A stretch of 12,551 nucleotides of DNA, taken from positions 1-12,551 of the forward strand of contig CAQIDI010000015.1 of the NCBI GenBank assembly GCA_948806215.1, written 5' to 3'. The stretch is from an uncultured Eubacteriales bacterium. Its GTDB lineage: Bacteria > Bacillota > Clostridia > Christensenellales > UBA1242. Made by a program: the position numbers and the translations under genes. Shown one piece after another: positions 1 through 8,200 of the stretch (the first letter of the stretch is position 1; each line of letters opens with the position of its first letter). The notes beneath the pieces are model-generated. The model did no database searches, was not told the origin of the DNA, and worked only from the letters and a program-made list of their open reading frames with translations.

Positions 1-2911
1 CACCATAGCCAATATAGTATGCCCAACCATCGCCACCAATAATCCAAACGCTTTGTGTAACAAAGCTATCGCCAAGGTTAACAATATTTTGTTTTAATGT
101 TTCATCAACTTTAGCAGTTTCTAATTTTTTAATTATTTGTTTTCCAAGTTCGCGTTGAGTGTTAACTTCGGAACTACTTAAAAAGTTGTTAATTAATTCT
201 TTTAAGTTTGAAGGGCACTTTGAGTTAATTAATTCTTTTAAGTTTTCTAGTAATTTTTCACGCTTAATATCAATGCCAAGTTTTATTCCTAGGCCAAATT
301 CTGCATTATCTTCAAACAAGCTATTTGCCCAAGCAGGGCCACCATTTTCTCCAAAAGTGTAGGGGCAGGTTGGGGCAGAGCCACCATAAATGCTAGAACA
401 ACCTGTTGCGTTAGCTATAACCATATGGTCACCAAACAGTTGCGATATAACTTTAATATAAGGTGTTTCGCCACAACCGGCACAAGCTCCGCTAAATTCA
501 AAATATGGTTTATTAAATCCAACGCCTTTAACAGTGTTAGGTTTAAAAATAGCACTTGAAGTTGTTTTTAATTTTTTAACAAACTCGTAGTTTTTTGTTT
601 CTTGTTCTAATATACTTTCGGCATTTGTCATAACTAATGCTTTATTTTTTGCTGGACAAACACTTGCACAAACACCGCAACCAGTGCAATCAAGAGGATC
701 TAATTGTAATATATATTTTTTTCCATTCTCAGCAGTTGCGTTTAGTGCTGTCATACCTTTTGGTAATTTTTTTAAATTTTTGTCTTCTACTAAAACTGGT
801 CTAATTGCTGCGTGTGGGCAAACAAACGAACACATATTACATTGAATGCAATTTTCACTTTGCCAACAAGGTAGCATAGTTGCAATTCCACGCTTTTCGT
901 ATTGAGTTGTTCCAGTTGGAACTTTTCCATCGGCATTAAATGCCGAAACAGGCAAACTATCGCCATCTAATCGTTCAATAGGTTTAATAAATTCTTCGTA
1001 GTATTTACTGCAACTGGTGTTAGCACAGTTGGCGCAAACATCGTTTTTAGCTTTTGCCCATTCGGTAGGATATTTTACCCTTTTTAAAGATTTTTCGGCA
1101 CTTTCGATTGCTTCAAAGTTGGCTTGCAAAATTTTTTCGCCTTTGCTTCCGTAATTTTTTTCTGCCATTGCTTTCATTTCGTTTTTAGCAGTGGTGTAAG
1201 GTAGTATTTTAATTAGTTTGAAAAATGCACTTTGCATAATCAAATTAATTTTAGTGTTCAAACCTAAGCTTTGTGCAATAGAGTAGGCATCAATTGTGTA
1301 AAAGTTAATTTTGTTTTTTGCTATTGTGCGCTTAACTTCGCTAGGTAACATTTTTTCTAACTGCTTTTTATTCCAGTTAGTGTTAAGTAGCAGTGTTCCG
1401 CCAACTTTTAATCCTTTTAGGAAATTGTATTTTTTAACATATGTTTGGTTATGAACTGCAACAAAATCTATGCTATCAAGCAAATAACTTTCGTTAATTT
1501 TTTGTTTACCAAATCTTAAATGCGAAATTGTTGCATTGCCGCTTTTTTTGCTATCATATTCAAAATATGCCTGACCATTAAGTTTGGTGTTGTTACCAAT
1601 TATTTTAATGCTGCTTTTATTAGCACTAACTGTGCCATCTCCACCATAACCATAAAATTTGCAAGCGGTAACATTTTCGCTTGGAAAAACTTGTTTTGTT
1701 ACTTTTAAACTTGTTTTTGTAACATCATCGTTAATTCCAATGGTAAAATGATTTTTTGGTTGAGCATTAAGCATATTTTCAAAAATTGCATTAACAAATG
1801 TTGGCGTAAATTCTTTACTGCCAAGACCATATCTTCCGCCATAAACTTTAATGTTTCTTCCCATTTCTTGTAGGGCACAAACAACATCGGTGTAAAGCGG
1901 TTCGCCAACTGAACCAGGTTCTTTTGTTCTATCTAAAACAGTTATGGATTTAACCGATTTAGGTATTGCATTATTTAAGTGAGTGGCACTAAATGGTCTA
2001 AACAATCTAACTTTAATAACACCATATTTTGTGCTAAAGTTTTTATTTAAGTAATTAACAGTTGTTTCGGCAGTGCTACTTCCGCTACCCATTAAAATAA
2101 TAATGTGTTCTGGATTTTCGCATCCAACATAATCAAATAGTCCATATTTTCTGCCTGTAATTTTATAAACATCGCTAAGTGCTTTTTCAACAATTTTAGG
2201 AACTGCATTATAATAAGTGTTGCAAGCTTCACGATTTTGGAAAAATATATCGGGATTTTGTGCTGTTCCTTGTTGATGTGGATGGTTAGAGTTTAAACCA
2301 CGATTTTTAAACTCGTTAATTTTGCTATAAGGAACATATTTTTTAACTTTATCAAAGTCTAATGCTTCAATTGTGTTAATTTCGTGACTGGTTCTAAAAC
2401 CGTCAAAAAAGTGAACAAATGGAACAGAACTATTTAGTGTTGCTAGGTGAGCGGCAAGTGCTAAATCTTGTGCTTCTTGAACCGAACCAGAAGCTAAAAA
2501 AGCAAATCCGGTTTGACGGCAAGCCATAACATCGGAATGATCTCCAAAAATTGAAAGTGCGTGAGTTGCAATGGTTCTTGCACTAACGTGCATAACACAA
2601 GGAAGAAGTTCTCCTGCAATTTTATACATATTAGGAATCATTAACAATAAGCCTTGGCTAGCTGTGAATGTGGTTGCAAGTGCACCAGAACTAAGTGCTC
2701 CGTGCAATGCTCCTGCCGCACCGCCTTCCGATTGCATTTCAACAACTTTTAGTGTGTTTCCAAAAATATTTTTAACGCCATCGCTAGCCATACTATCGGC
2801 TAGTTCTGCCATTGTGCTAGATGGTGTTATTGGATATATGGTTGCAATTTCACTAAGTTTGTAAGCAACATTGGCAACCGCTGTGTTTCCATCAACTGTT
2901 ATTTTACCCAT
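1..2911 (-). CDS. nifJ: Pyruvate:ferredoxin (flavodoxin) oxidoreductase, 3' end cut by window
   Basis: Cytoplasmic enzyme that oxidises pyruvate with CoA to acetyl-CoA and CO2 and passes electrons to ferredoxin or flavodoxin; it uses thiamine diphosphate and three [4Fe-4S] clusters. The reading frame is open from ATG at 2911 (AAGGAG five bases upstream) to the window edge: 970 codons of a family usually near 1170-1200. Visible landmarks: YPITPSSTMAE at about residues 26-36; GYGGDGTVSANK; a ferredoxin domain with CIQCNMCSFVCP (Cys 688, 691, 694, 698) and CTGCGVCASVCP (Cys 742, 745, 748, 752); GACAGCGETPY and TGCSSIYGGSAPTCPYT for the third cluster and the ThDP domain; and GGDGWAYYIGYG at the edge, holding the Mg/ThDP-binding GDG. 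No frameshift or internal stop was seen. The last part of the ThDP domain lies outside. It is divergent from truA with its own promoter. Family assignment is very secure. Confidence 0.97.
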   Translation of the reverse strand, partial: MGKITVDGNTAVANVAYKLSEIATIYPITPSSTMAELADSMASDGVKNIFGNTLKVVEMQSEGGAAGALHGALSSGALATTFTASQGLLLMIPNMYKIAGELLPCVMHVSARTIATHALSIFGDHSDVMACRQTGFAFLASGSVQEAQDLALAAHLATLNSSVPFVHFFDGFRTSHEINTIEALDFDKVKKYVPYSKINEFKNRGLNSNHPHQQGTAQNPDIFFQNREACNTYYNAVPKIVEKALSDVYKITGRKYGLFDYVGCENPEHIIILMGSGSSTAETTVNYLNKNFSTKYGVIKVRLFRPFSATHLNNAIPKSVKSITVLDRTKEPGSVGEPLYTDVVCALQEMGRNIKVYGGRYGLGSKEFTPTFVNAIFENMLNAQPKNHFTIGINDDVTKTSLKVTKQVFPSENVTACKFYGYGGDGTVSANKSSIKIIGNNTKLNGQAYFEYDSKKSGNATISHLRFGKQKINESYLLDSIDFVAVHNQTYVKKYNFLKGLKVGGTLLLNTNWNKKQLEKMLPSEVKRTIAKNKINFYTIDAYSIAQSLGLNTKINLIMQSAFFKLIKILPYTTAKNEMKAMAEKNYGSKGEKILQANFEAIESAEKSLKRVKYPTEWAKAKNDVCANCANTSCSKYYEEFIKPIERLDGDSLPVSAFNADGKVPTGTTQYEKRGIATMLPCWQSENCIQCNMCSFVCPHAAIRPVLVEDKNLKKLPKGMTALNATAENGKKYILQLDPLDCTGCGVCASVCPAKNKALVMTNAESILEQETKNYEFVKKLKTTSSAIFKPNTVKGVGFNKPYFEFSGACAGCGETPYIKVISQLFGDHMVIANATGCSSIYGGSAPTCPYTFGENGGPAWANSLFEDNAEFGLGIKLGIDIKREKLLENLKELINSKCPSNLKELINNFLSSSEVNTQRELGKQIIKKLETAKVDETLKQNIVNLGDSFVTQSVWIIGGDGWAYYIGYG

Positions 2912-2948
2912 ACTATCTCCTTAAATAAAAAAATATATAACTAATCTA

Positions 2949-2977
2949 ATTATAGTTTGTGTAGAAATATTAGTCAA
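2949..2977 (-). promoter_or_regulatory. Sigma-A-type promoter of the pyruvate:ferredoxin oxidoreductase gene
   Basis: On the minus strand the -35 box is TTGACT (2977-2972), the spacer is exactly 17 bases and the -10 box is a perfect TATAAT (2954-2949). It lies 38 bases before the ATG at 2911, so the leader is about 30 nt. This is the best promoter match in the window and suggests strong basal expression. Confidence 0.85.
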
Positions 2978-2981
2978 ATCC

Positions 2982-3010
2982 TTGGGAAATTTAAAACATT
3001 AATATATACT
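2982..3010 (+). promoter_or_regulatory. Probable promoter of truA
   Basis: TTGGGA (2982-2987), 17-base spacer, TATACT (3005-3010), followed by AAAGGA at 3027-3032 and the GTG start at 3041. It lies back-to-back with the divergent promoter at 2949-2977; the two -35 boxes are only 4 bases apart, so polymerase binding at one could hinder the other. The match is good but not perfect, and the region is AT-rich. Confidence 0.55.
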
Positions 3011-3040
3011 TAAATTAAATATTATAAAAGGACTAATAAA

Positions 3041-3772
3041 GTGAATTATAAACTAGAAATTTGCTATAATGGCAAAAATTATAATGGCTACCAAATTCAA
3101 CCCAAGCTAAAAACCATTCAAGGTGAGTTGGAAACTGCACTATCTAATATTTTCAATTCAGAAATAAAAACAACGGCATCTGGTCGAACCGATGCTATGG
3201 TTAGTGCACTATGCCAAGTTGTTAATTTTGAAAGTGATGTTAAAATTAGTGAATATAGTTTGCTTTCACGATTAAATTTAACATTGCCACCCGATATTAA
3301 GGTTTTAAATGTGGAATATGTTAGCAAAAACTTTAATGCAAGATTTAGTGCCAAGAAAAAAACCTATGCCTATAATTTTTATATAAACCGAATAAGCAAT
3401 CCATATTACGACGATTTTTGTTATAGGGTTAGCTATAATATAGATGTTAATAAGTTAGAACAGCAGTTAAAACTTTTAGTTGGTACACACGATTTTTCGG
3501 CTTTTAGTTCGGCAGATACACAAGTTGAAAATAAAATTAGAACCATATTTTCAGCAAAACTTATTTGTTATGGTGATGTTTATTGTGTCAAAATTTGTGG
3601 CAACGGTTTTTTAAAAAATATGATTAGAATAATAATGGGAACATTGTTCGATATTGCTCGTGGAAAAATTAAAGAAAGCGTGTTGGAAATAATTAATTCT
3701 AAAAACCGAGCCAAGGCTGGCAAAACAGCAGGCGCAGTGGGGCTAGTTTTAATGGATGTTGACTACGATTAA
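3041..3772 (+). CDS. truA: tRNA pseudouridine(38-40) synthase TruA
   Basis: Isomerises uridines 38-40 in the anticodon stem-loop of many tRNAs to pseudouridine, without cofactor. The 243-residue length is normal for TruA. The catalytic Asp is D51 in SGRTDAMVSA; the family motif is usually GRTDAGVHA, so the Gly-Val-His stretch has become Met-Val-Ser here while the Arg-Thr-Asp core is intact. Other family landmarks are KKKTYAYNFY, GTHDFSAF, FLKNMIRIIMGTL and the C-terminal KTAGAVGLVLMDVDY. The start is GTG at 3041, chosen because AAAGGA (3027-3032) lies 8 bases upstream and the protein begins directly with the first strand (NYKLEICYNG). In many Bacillota truA lies beside ecfA/ecfT; here it stands apart from the ecf genes of this window. 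No terminator follows. Confidence 0.95.
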   Translation: MNYKLEICYNGKNYNGYQIQPKLKTIQGELETALSNIFNSEIKTTASGRTDAMVSALCQVVNFESDVKISEYSLLSRLNLTLPPDIKVLNVEYVSKNFNARFSAKKKTYAYNFYINRISNPYYDDFCYRVSYNIDVNKLEQQLKLLVGTHDFSAFSSADTQVENKIRTIFSAKLICYGDVYCVKICGNGFLKNMIRIIMGTLFDIARGKIKESVLEIINSKNRAKAGKTAGAVGLVLMDVDYD

Positions 3773-3784
3773 ATTATAATTGTA

Positions 3785-3813
3785 TTGACAGTATCTAATA
3801 AATATTATAAAAT
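3785..3813 (+). promoter_or_regulatory. Strong sigma-A-type promoter of the membrane protein/lipoprotein operon
   Basis: Perfect -35 TTGACA (3785-3790), 17-base spacer, -10 TAAAAT (3808-3813). It starts 12 bases after the truA stop and about 85 bases before the next ATG (3899), giving a leader of about 80 nt. The TTG of this -35 box is also an in-frame near-start codon that would falsely extend the downstream gene by 38 residues. Confidence 0.8.
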
Positions 3814-3828
3814 TATATTAATAAGAAA

Positions 3829-3854
3829 ATGTACAAATAATAAATTATGTACAA
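3829..3854 (+). repeat. Direct repeat ATGTACAA in the 5' leader
   Basis: ATGTACAA occurs at 3829-3836 and again at 3847-3854, 18 bases apart, just after the predicted transcription start. Each copy contains the palindrome TGTACA. It could be a regulator site, but the sequence is short and AT-rich, so chance is possible. Confidence 0.4.
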
Positions 3855-3898
3855 CGGCTAAAATAATCAAAAAAATCTTAAAAAAGAAGGTTAATGTT

Positions 3899-5161
3899 AT
3901 GAGTCACGCAAGCAAAATAATTTTAAGAATTGTTGTTACAGTTTTAATTTTAGCTTTGGTTGGATTAAGTGTTTGGTTAATATTTTTCCGCCCAAGCGAT
4001 AGTGTAACTGTGTTCGATTCTTTATCAAAATTAGAAAAAGAAGAAAAAACAAACTTTAATAATAAAATGTTTAGTTATGGTGGTGTTAAGGGAATAAATG
4101 CTCAAAAGGGCATAACACCAAAATCAGGCGAAGGTTATAAAGAATACGAATATAACTTAGTGGATGAAGAACATCAAACCGAAGTTACTCGTTTTGGTTA
4201 TATTAAGTTATATCGTGCGTTTATGTTTTATAGCTCTACTTTTGAAGGTATAACAAGTCCATATAAAGATGTTGCTAATGCATTCGCAGGTGAAAATTTA
4301 GATGCTAATAAAAATATTACTTTTGAACAAATTTATAACACATTAGATTCGATTTATATATATTATCTTAACTATGTTCAATTAGCATCAGGCTTTGATA
4401 AAGGTGCTATTGATGGCATCAATAATAAAGTTTCAAACTTAAAATCAACTATGGGCAGTGCTCTAACCAAAGTTAAAGAAATAGAAAATTTACAAACTCA
4501 AATTCCTACTACTTACGATCCAACTGTTATAAACGAAATTTACAGAAGCTATGGCAATTTATATGTTAGATTTTTTGAAGTTTTAAAATCTTTTAACAAT
4601 TTAACAATCGAACTTAAAAACTTTGTTAATAAATATGTTTTTGATTCTAATGTGGTTTACGATAGCAAAACTGTTGCTTACGAAATAGCAATAAATACTA
4701 TTAGCGAATTCACAAATAAAACAGTGATTGACCCAATTAAATTCTTTGATCCAAAAACCGATTTAACCGAAGAAGAACAAAAGGCTTTTGCAGAAGAATT
4801 AAAGAACTATCAAGTTTTCTTAAGTCACTCATACGATGCTTGTGTAACAAAAAATTTAATTACAGGAATAACACCAGTTACCGATACTGTTATTCAATAT
4901 TATGTTGATTTAAAATCGTATAATGGAGAAAACGCAGCAACAGCTAATGCAATTACTGGTTCTAAAAACATTTTCACTTTAACAAGAACACAAAAAGCAC
5001 AACTTGTTAAATCTGATGAAGACAGACTTGAAGGCGAGTTAAAACCATCAGACTTATATTACACAGATAACTTCACAAACGATATTAATGGTGTTACATT
5101 TGGCGATAAAATTGTATCTTTAATTAACACTGTTTATAATGCTATACCAGCTATTAATTAA
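3899..5161 (+). CDS. Single-pass membrane-anchored protein of unknown function, paralogue of the next gene
   Basis: I do not recognise a named family. The 420-residue product has one N-terminal hydrophobic segment (about residues 8-30), preceded by a short Lys/Arg-containing end and followed by about 390 hydrophilic residues. It should therefore be an uncleaved signal anchor with the body outside the cell. The body is rich in Tyr, Phe, Asn and Lys and appears mostly helical. ATG 3899 is preferred because AAGAAGG (3884-3890) lies 8 bases upstream; the TTG at 3785 in the same frame is the promoter -35 box and adds only low-complexity residues. Two blocks match the downstream lipoprotein: L149..IYxYY156, and F226 to N251 with 12 of 26 identities, ending YxxDSN in both. 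The lipoprotein gene follows after 26 bases, so the two are very likely co-transcribed. Confidence 0.8.
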   Translation: MSHASKIILRIVVTVLILALVGLSVWLIFFRPSDSVTVFDSLSKLEKEEKTNFNNKMFSYGGVKGINAQKGITPKSGEGYKEYEYNLVDEEHQTEVTRFGYIKLYRAFMFYSSTFEGITSPYKDVANAFAGENLDANKNITFEQIYNTLDSIYIYYLNYVQLASGFDKGAIDGINNKVSNLKSTMGSALTKVKEIENLQTQIPTTYDPTVINEIYRSYGNLYVRFFEVLKSFNNLTIELKNFVNKYVFDSNVVYDSKTVAYEIAINTISEFTNKTVIDPIKFFDPKTDLTEEEQKAFAEELKNYQVFLSHSYDACVTKNLITGITPVTDTVIQYYVDLKSYNGENAATANAITGSKNIFTLTRTQKAQLVKSDEDRLEGELKPSDLYYTDNFTNDINGVTFGDKIVSLINTVYNAIPAIN

Positions 5162-5187
5162 AAGGTATTAAAAAGGAGATAACTAAA

Positions 5188-6351
5188 ATGAAAAAATTAC
5201 TTTCAATATTAATTGTTCCATTAGTTGCAATTTTAATGCTTTGCGGTTGTGGTAGAACAATGAGAACAGTGGATGAAGTTACAAAATTATTTGAACAAAA
5301 TGTTAACAAATATAACGAAGCTAACATTCAAGGCAGCCAAACAAACAACAACTGGTATTTTAAAGATAATTCTTATGTTTTAAGAGTTGTTTACGATAAT
5401 GAAGCAGAACTTAACAAAATGGTTAATACAGTTTATTCAAACGAAAACGATGCTTCTGTTACAAATTTACAATATAAGTTCTTGCAACTAAGAACTGTTT
5501 ACGAACGCGAACTTGCAATGATATATGCTTACTACGATTATTTTGCAAAATCTTTCTATGAAAACATTTCTGCTAAAGAAATTAAAGAAGAAGAAGTTAC
5601 AAATCTTTACGATAAAGTTAGAGATATGTTTAAACAACTAGAATCTTTTAATTCAAGCAAAATCGATTTGGAACGAGAAGTTAAACTATACGGAATTGAT
5701 AGCAACATTTTACTTGCAAGTTTAGATAAATTTAACTATGCTTATAATGGCTTAGTTAGAAAATCGCTTGATATGGTAGAATACTTTAGAGATTTGCATT
5801 ATAACTATTTCTTTAAAGATGCTAATCAATACGATGATGCATACTTAAATCAAATGTACTACGATTCGCTACTTTGCCTTGCAGAATTTATTTATAACGA
5901 TTATTTGCAACCATTAACTCAAAATGGGGTTGTAACTCTAGTTGATGTTAGAAACGGCATTGAAGATTACTTTAACATTTTTAAAGTTAAATTAGACGCA
6001 GAAAATAACGAAACTAACTTATTTAATAAAATTGTTAAAACAACCACTCCTGTTACAGTTTCTAAGGCAAGCACTGGAACAACCGAAGCTAAAATTAGAC
6101 AATTTGAAAATAGTTTAAACACTTTTAAACAATACTATAAACTTTATTTAAAAGCTTTTGCAAAAATAAATGTTCAAAGATTTTATGATTTACGTTATCA
6201 AAGAAATGGTGTTACAATAGAAGATTTTGCTGATAAAAATGGTAGCATACTTGATTTAAGCGAATTTACAAATATGAATGTAGTTGAAGACTTTGAGTCA
6301 ACATCGGTTGAAAATTTGTTAAAAGCAGTTTACGAAATAATAGTAAAATAA
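5188..6351 (+). CDS. Lipoprotein of unknown function, paired with the upstream membrane protein
   Basis: 387 residues. The N-terminus is a type II signal peptide: MKK, a hydrophobic core (residues 4-18), then the lipobox LCGC with the predicted lipidated Cys at position 21 (Gly at -1 fits; Cys at -2 is unusual). The mature protein should be tethered to the outer face of the membrane. It is hydrophilic, rich in Tyr, Asn, Lys and Glu, and looks helical, with no catalytic motif that I recognise. AAGGAG (5173-5178) lies 9 bases before the ATG. Blocks L109..IYxYY116 and F148 to N173 align without gaps to the upstream protein, which suggests an old tandem duplication in which one copy kept a membrane anchor and the other gained a lipid anchor. 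A strong terminator follows directly. Confidence 0.85.
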   Translation: MKKLLSILIVPLVAILMLCGCGRTMRTVDEVTKLFEQNVNKYNEANIQGSQTNNNWYFKDNSYVLRVVYDNEAELNKMVNTVYSNENDASVTNLQYKFLQLRTVYERELAMIYAYYDYFAKSFYENISAKEIKEEEVTNLYDKVRDMFKQLESFNSSKIDLEREVKLYGIDSNILLASLDKFNYAYNGLVRKSLDMVEYFRDLHYNYFFKDANQYDDAYLNQMYYDSLLCLAEFIYNDYLQPLTQNGVVTLVDVRNGIEDYFNIFKVKLDAENNETNLFNKIVKTTTPVTVSKASTGTTEAKIRQFENSLNTFKQYYKLYLKAFAKINVQRFYDLRYQRNGVTIEDFADKNGSILDLSEFTNMNVVEDFESTSVENLLKAVYEIIVK

Positions 6352-6378
6352 AAAGAAGCGATATTCGCTTCTTTTTTT
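6351..6378 (+). terminator. Rho-independent terminator of the lipoprotein operon
   Basis: Stem AGAAGCGA (6354-6361) / TCGCTTCT (6365-6372) with loop TAT, extended by three A-T pairs and ending in a run of T to 6378. It begins at the last base of the lipoprotein stop codon. Confidence 0.9.
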
Positions 6379-6432
6379 GCTTTATTAATGCAAAAAAATA
6401 AAATATTGTTAATAATAAATTAAACTTTAAGC

Positions 6433-6469
6433 AAAAGCAATCTAACTGCAATTTGGTTGCTTTTTTTTT
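6433..6469 (+). terminator. Second terminator-like hairpin ahead of gltX
   Basis: AAAAGCAA (6433-6440) pairs with TTGCTTTT (6457-6464) around a 16-base loop, followed by nine T (6461-6469). It is weaker than the terminator at 6351-6378. Since that terminator already closes the lipoprotein operon, this one may back it up or may end a short leader transcript from a possible upstream promoter (TTGCTT 6377-6382, 16 bases, TAAAAT 6399-6404). Its right arm overlaps the likely gltX -35 box. Confidence 0.45.
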
Positions 6470-6485
6470 ATATAAAAAGTAAAAT
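6457..6485 (+). promoter_or_regulatory. Probable gltX promoter
   Basis: TTGCTT (6457-6462), 17-base spacer, TAAAAT (6480-6485), with AAAGGTG at 6501-6507 and the ATG at 6515. The -35 box is formed by the right arm of the preceding hairpin. This is a moderate match in AT-rich DNA, but some promoter is needed after two terminators. Confidence 0.45.
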
Positions 6486-6514
6486 ATTTAAAGTTAATTA
6501 AAAGGTGAAAAATT

Positions 6515-8194
6515 ATGACAGAAAACGAAAAGATTGCAGAATTATTGTTTCCAAACATAAAAAATAATGCAGAATATTATGTTAATAAATATGGTAAAAG
6601 AAGTTTAGCAAGTGGTGCTATTGTAACTCGTTTTGCACCAAGCCCAACAGGCTATGTGCATATGGGAAGTTTGCTAACTGCTTTTTACGATTATATTTTT
6701 GCTAAACAATCAAATGGTATTTTTTATTTGCGTATTGAAGATACCGACTTAGAACGAACCATTGTTAATGGGGTAGAAGGTATTATAACCGATTTAGATG
6801 CTTTTGGAGTTAATGCCGATGAAGGCGTTAATTTGGACAGAAAATCAACTGGTAAATTTGGGCCATATATTCAAACCGAGCGTAAAGAAATTTATCAAGC
6901 CTTTGCTAAGGAGTTAGTTAAAAAAGGGTTAGCATATCCTTGTTTTTGCACAAAAGAAGAACTTGATAAAATTAGAGAAAAACAAGAAAAAAATAAAGAA
7001 GTTCAAATTGGATACTATGGTAAATATGCTACTTGCAGAAATTTAACATATGAACAAATTAAGAACAAAATTGATGCAGGGCTAAAATATGTAATTAGAT
7101 TTAAAGCACAAGCTAACATTGGCGATAGAGTTAAATTTAACGATAAAGTTCGTGGCGAAATAGAAATGGCAGATTTGGTTAACGATGTTGTTATTTTAAA
7201 ATCGGATACAATGTTGCCACCATATAATTTAGCACACGCGGTAGACGATACTTTAATGGGTACAACCGTTGTTATTAGAAGTAACGAATGGTTAAATTCT
7301 GTTCCAGAACATATGCAACTATTTAAAGCTCTTGGTTTTGAAGTGCCAGAATATGCTCACGTTGCTTTTGTTCAAAAAATCGATGAAGAAACAGGAACAA
7401 AACGCAAAATTAGCAAACGCAAAGATCCTGAAACAGCTGTTTCTAGTATGCTTATGGAAGGTTATCCAACCGAATCGGTTTGGGAATATCTTTACACTTT
7501 AGGAAACACAAATTTTGAAGAATGGCGACTTAAAAATCCTGATGCTACATTATCAGATTTTAAAATGACATTCGAAAAAATTAGTTTAAGTGGTGCGTTG
7601 TTTGATATTAATAAATTTAATGATGTAAGCAAAAACATAATTTCAAAAATGCCTGCCGAAAAAGTTTATGATTTGGCTTTATTATGGGCTATTAAATATA
7701 ATGCTGAGTGGGCTAATATTTTGCGTGATAACAAAGATTATTGCATTAAAATGTTTAGAATCGATCGTGAGAACGAAAAACCTCGTAAAGATATAACAAA
7801 ATGGTCGGATATACCAAAACTATATAGTTACTTAATTGATGATTTATATTATAAAATGAGTTTAAACGATTTTGAACTAATTGATGGTTTTTCAAAAGAT
7901 CAATTATCACAAATATTTAGTGAGTATTTAAAAAACTATAATTGTAAAGATGATAAAACAACTTGGTTTAATAAAATTAAACAATTTTGTCCAAGTCTTG
8001 GATTTGCTAGTGAAGTTAAAGAATATAAGAAAAATCCTGAAAACTATTTAGGTCATTGTGGCAATGTTTGCTCGCTTATTAGAGTGGCACTAACTGGTAG
8101 ACAAAACTCTTTGGATTTATATTCTATTTGCGAATTGTTGGGCGAAAACACTATAAAAGAACGATTAGATTATTTTTTATCGTTACTAAAGTAG
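6515..8194 (+). CDS. gltX: Glutamate--tRNA ligase (GltX)
   Basis: Class I aminoacyl-tRNA synthetase that charges tRNA with glutamate; cytoplasmic. 559 residues, longer than the about 470-490 of the common bacterial form because of an N-terminal extension of about 35 residues before RFAPSPTG, a layout I know from Clostridia. Visible elements: the HIGH-type motif HMGS (49-52); FYLRIEDTDLERT; a zinc-site-like CFC followed by YYGKYATC; LVNDVVILKSDTMLPPYNLAHAVDD; VIRSNEWLNSVPEHMQLF (families usually have GDEW where this has SNEW); and the KMSKS loop KISKR (298-302) followed by KDPE. The C-terminal third is the helical anticodon-binding part. AAAGGTG (6501-6507) lies 7 bases before the ATG. The ABC-F gene begins 6 bases after the stop, so they form one operon. 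Whether the enzyme also charges tRNA-Gln cannot be decided from this window. Confidence 0.96.
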   Translation: MTENEKIAELLFPNIKNNAEYYVNKYGKRSLASGAIVTRFAPSPTGYVHMGSLLTAFYDYIFAKQSNGIFYLRIEDTDLERTIVNGVEGIITDLDAFGVNADEGVNLDRKSTGKFGPYIQTERKEIYQAFAKELVKKGLAYPCFCTKEELDKIREKQEKNKEVQIGYYGKYATCRNLTYEQIKNKIDAGLKYVIRFKAQANIGDRVKFNDKVRGEIEMADLVNDVVILKSDTMLPPYNLAHAVDDTLMGTTVVIRSNEWLNSVPEHMQLFKALGFEVPEYAHVAFVQKIDEETGTKRKISKRKDPETAVSSMLMEGYPTESVWEYLYTLGNTNFEEWRLKNPDATLSDFKMTFEKISLSGALFDINKFNDVSKNIISKMPAEKVYDLALLWAIKYNAEWANILRDNKDYCIKMFRIDRENEKPRKDITKWSDIPKLYSYLIDDLYYKMSLNDFELIDGFSKDQLSQIFSEYLKNYNCKDDKTTWFNKIKQFCPSLGFASEVKEYKKNPENYLGHCGNVCSLIRVALTGRQNSLDLYSICELLGENTIKERLDYFLSLLK

Positions 8195-8200
8195 GGAAAT

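Noticed and set aside
6379..6514. T-box leader for gltX
   Set aside because: The region is too short, and I find no T-box sequence (UGGNACCGCG type) or specifier arm.
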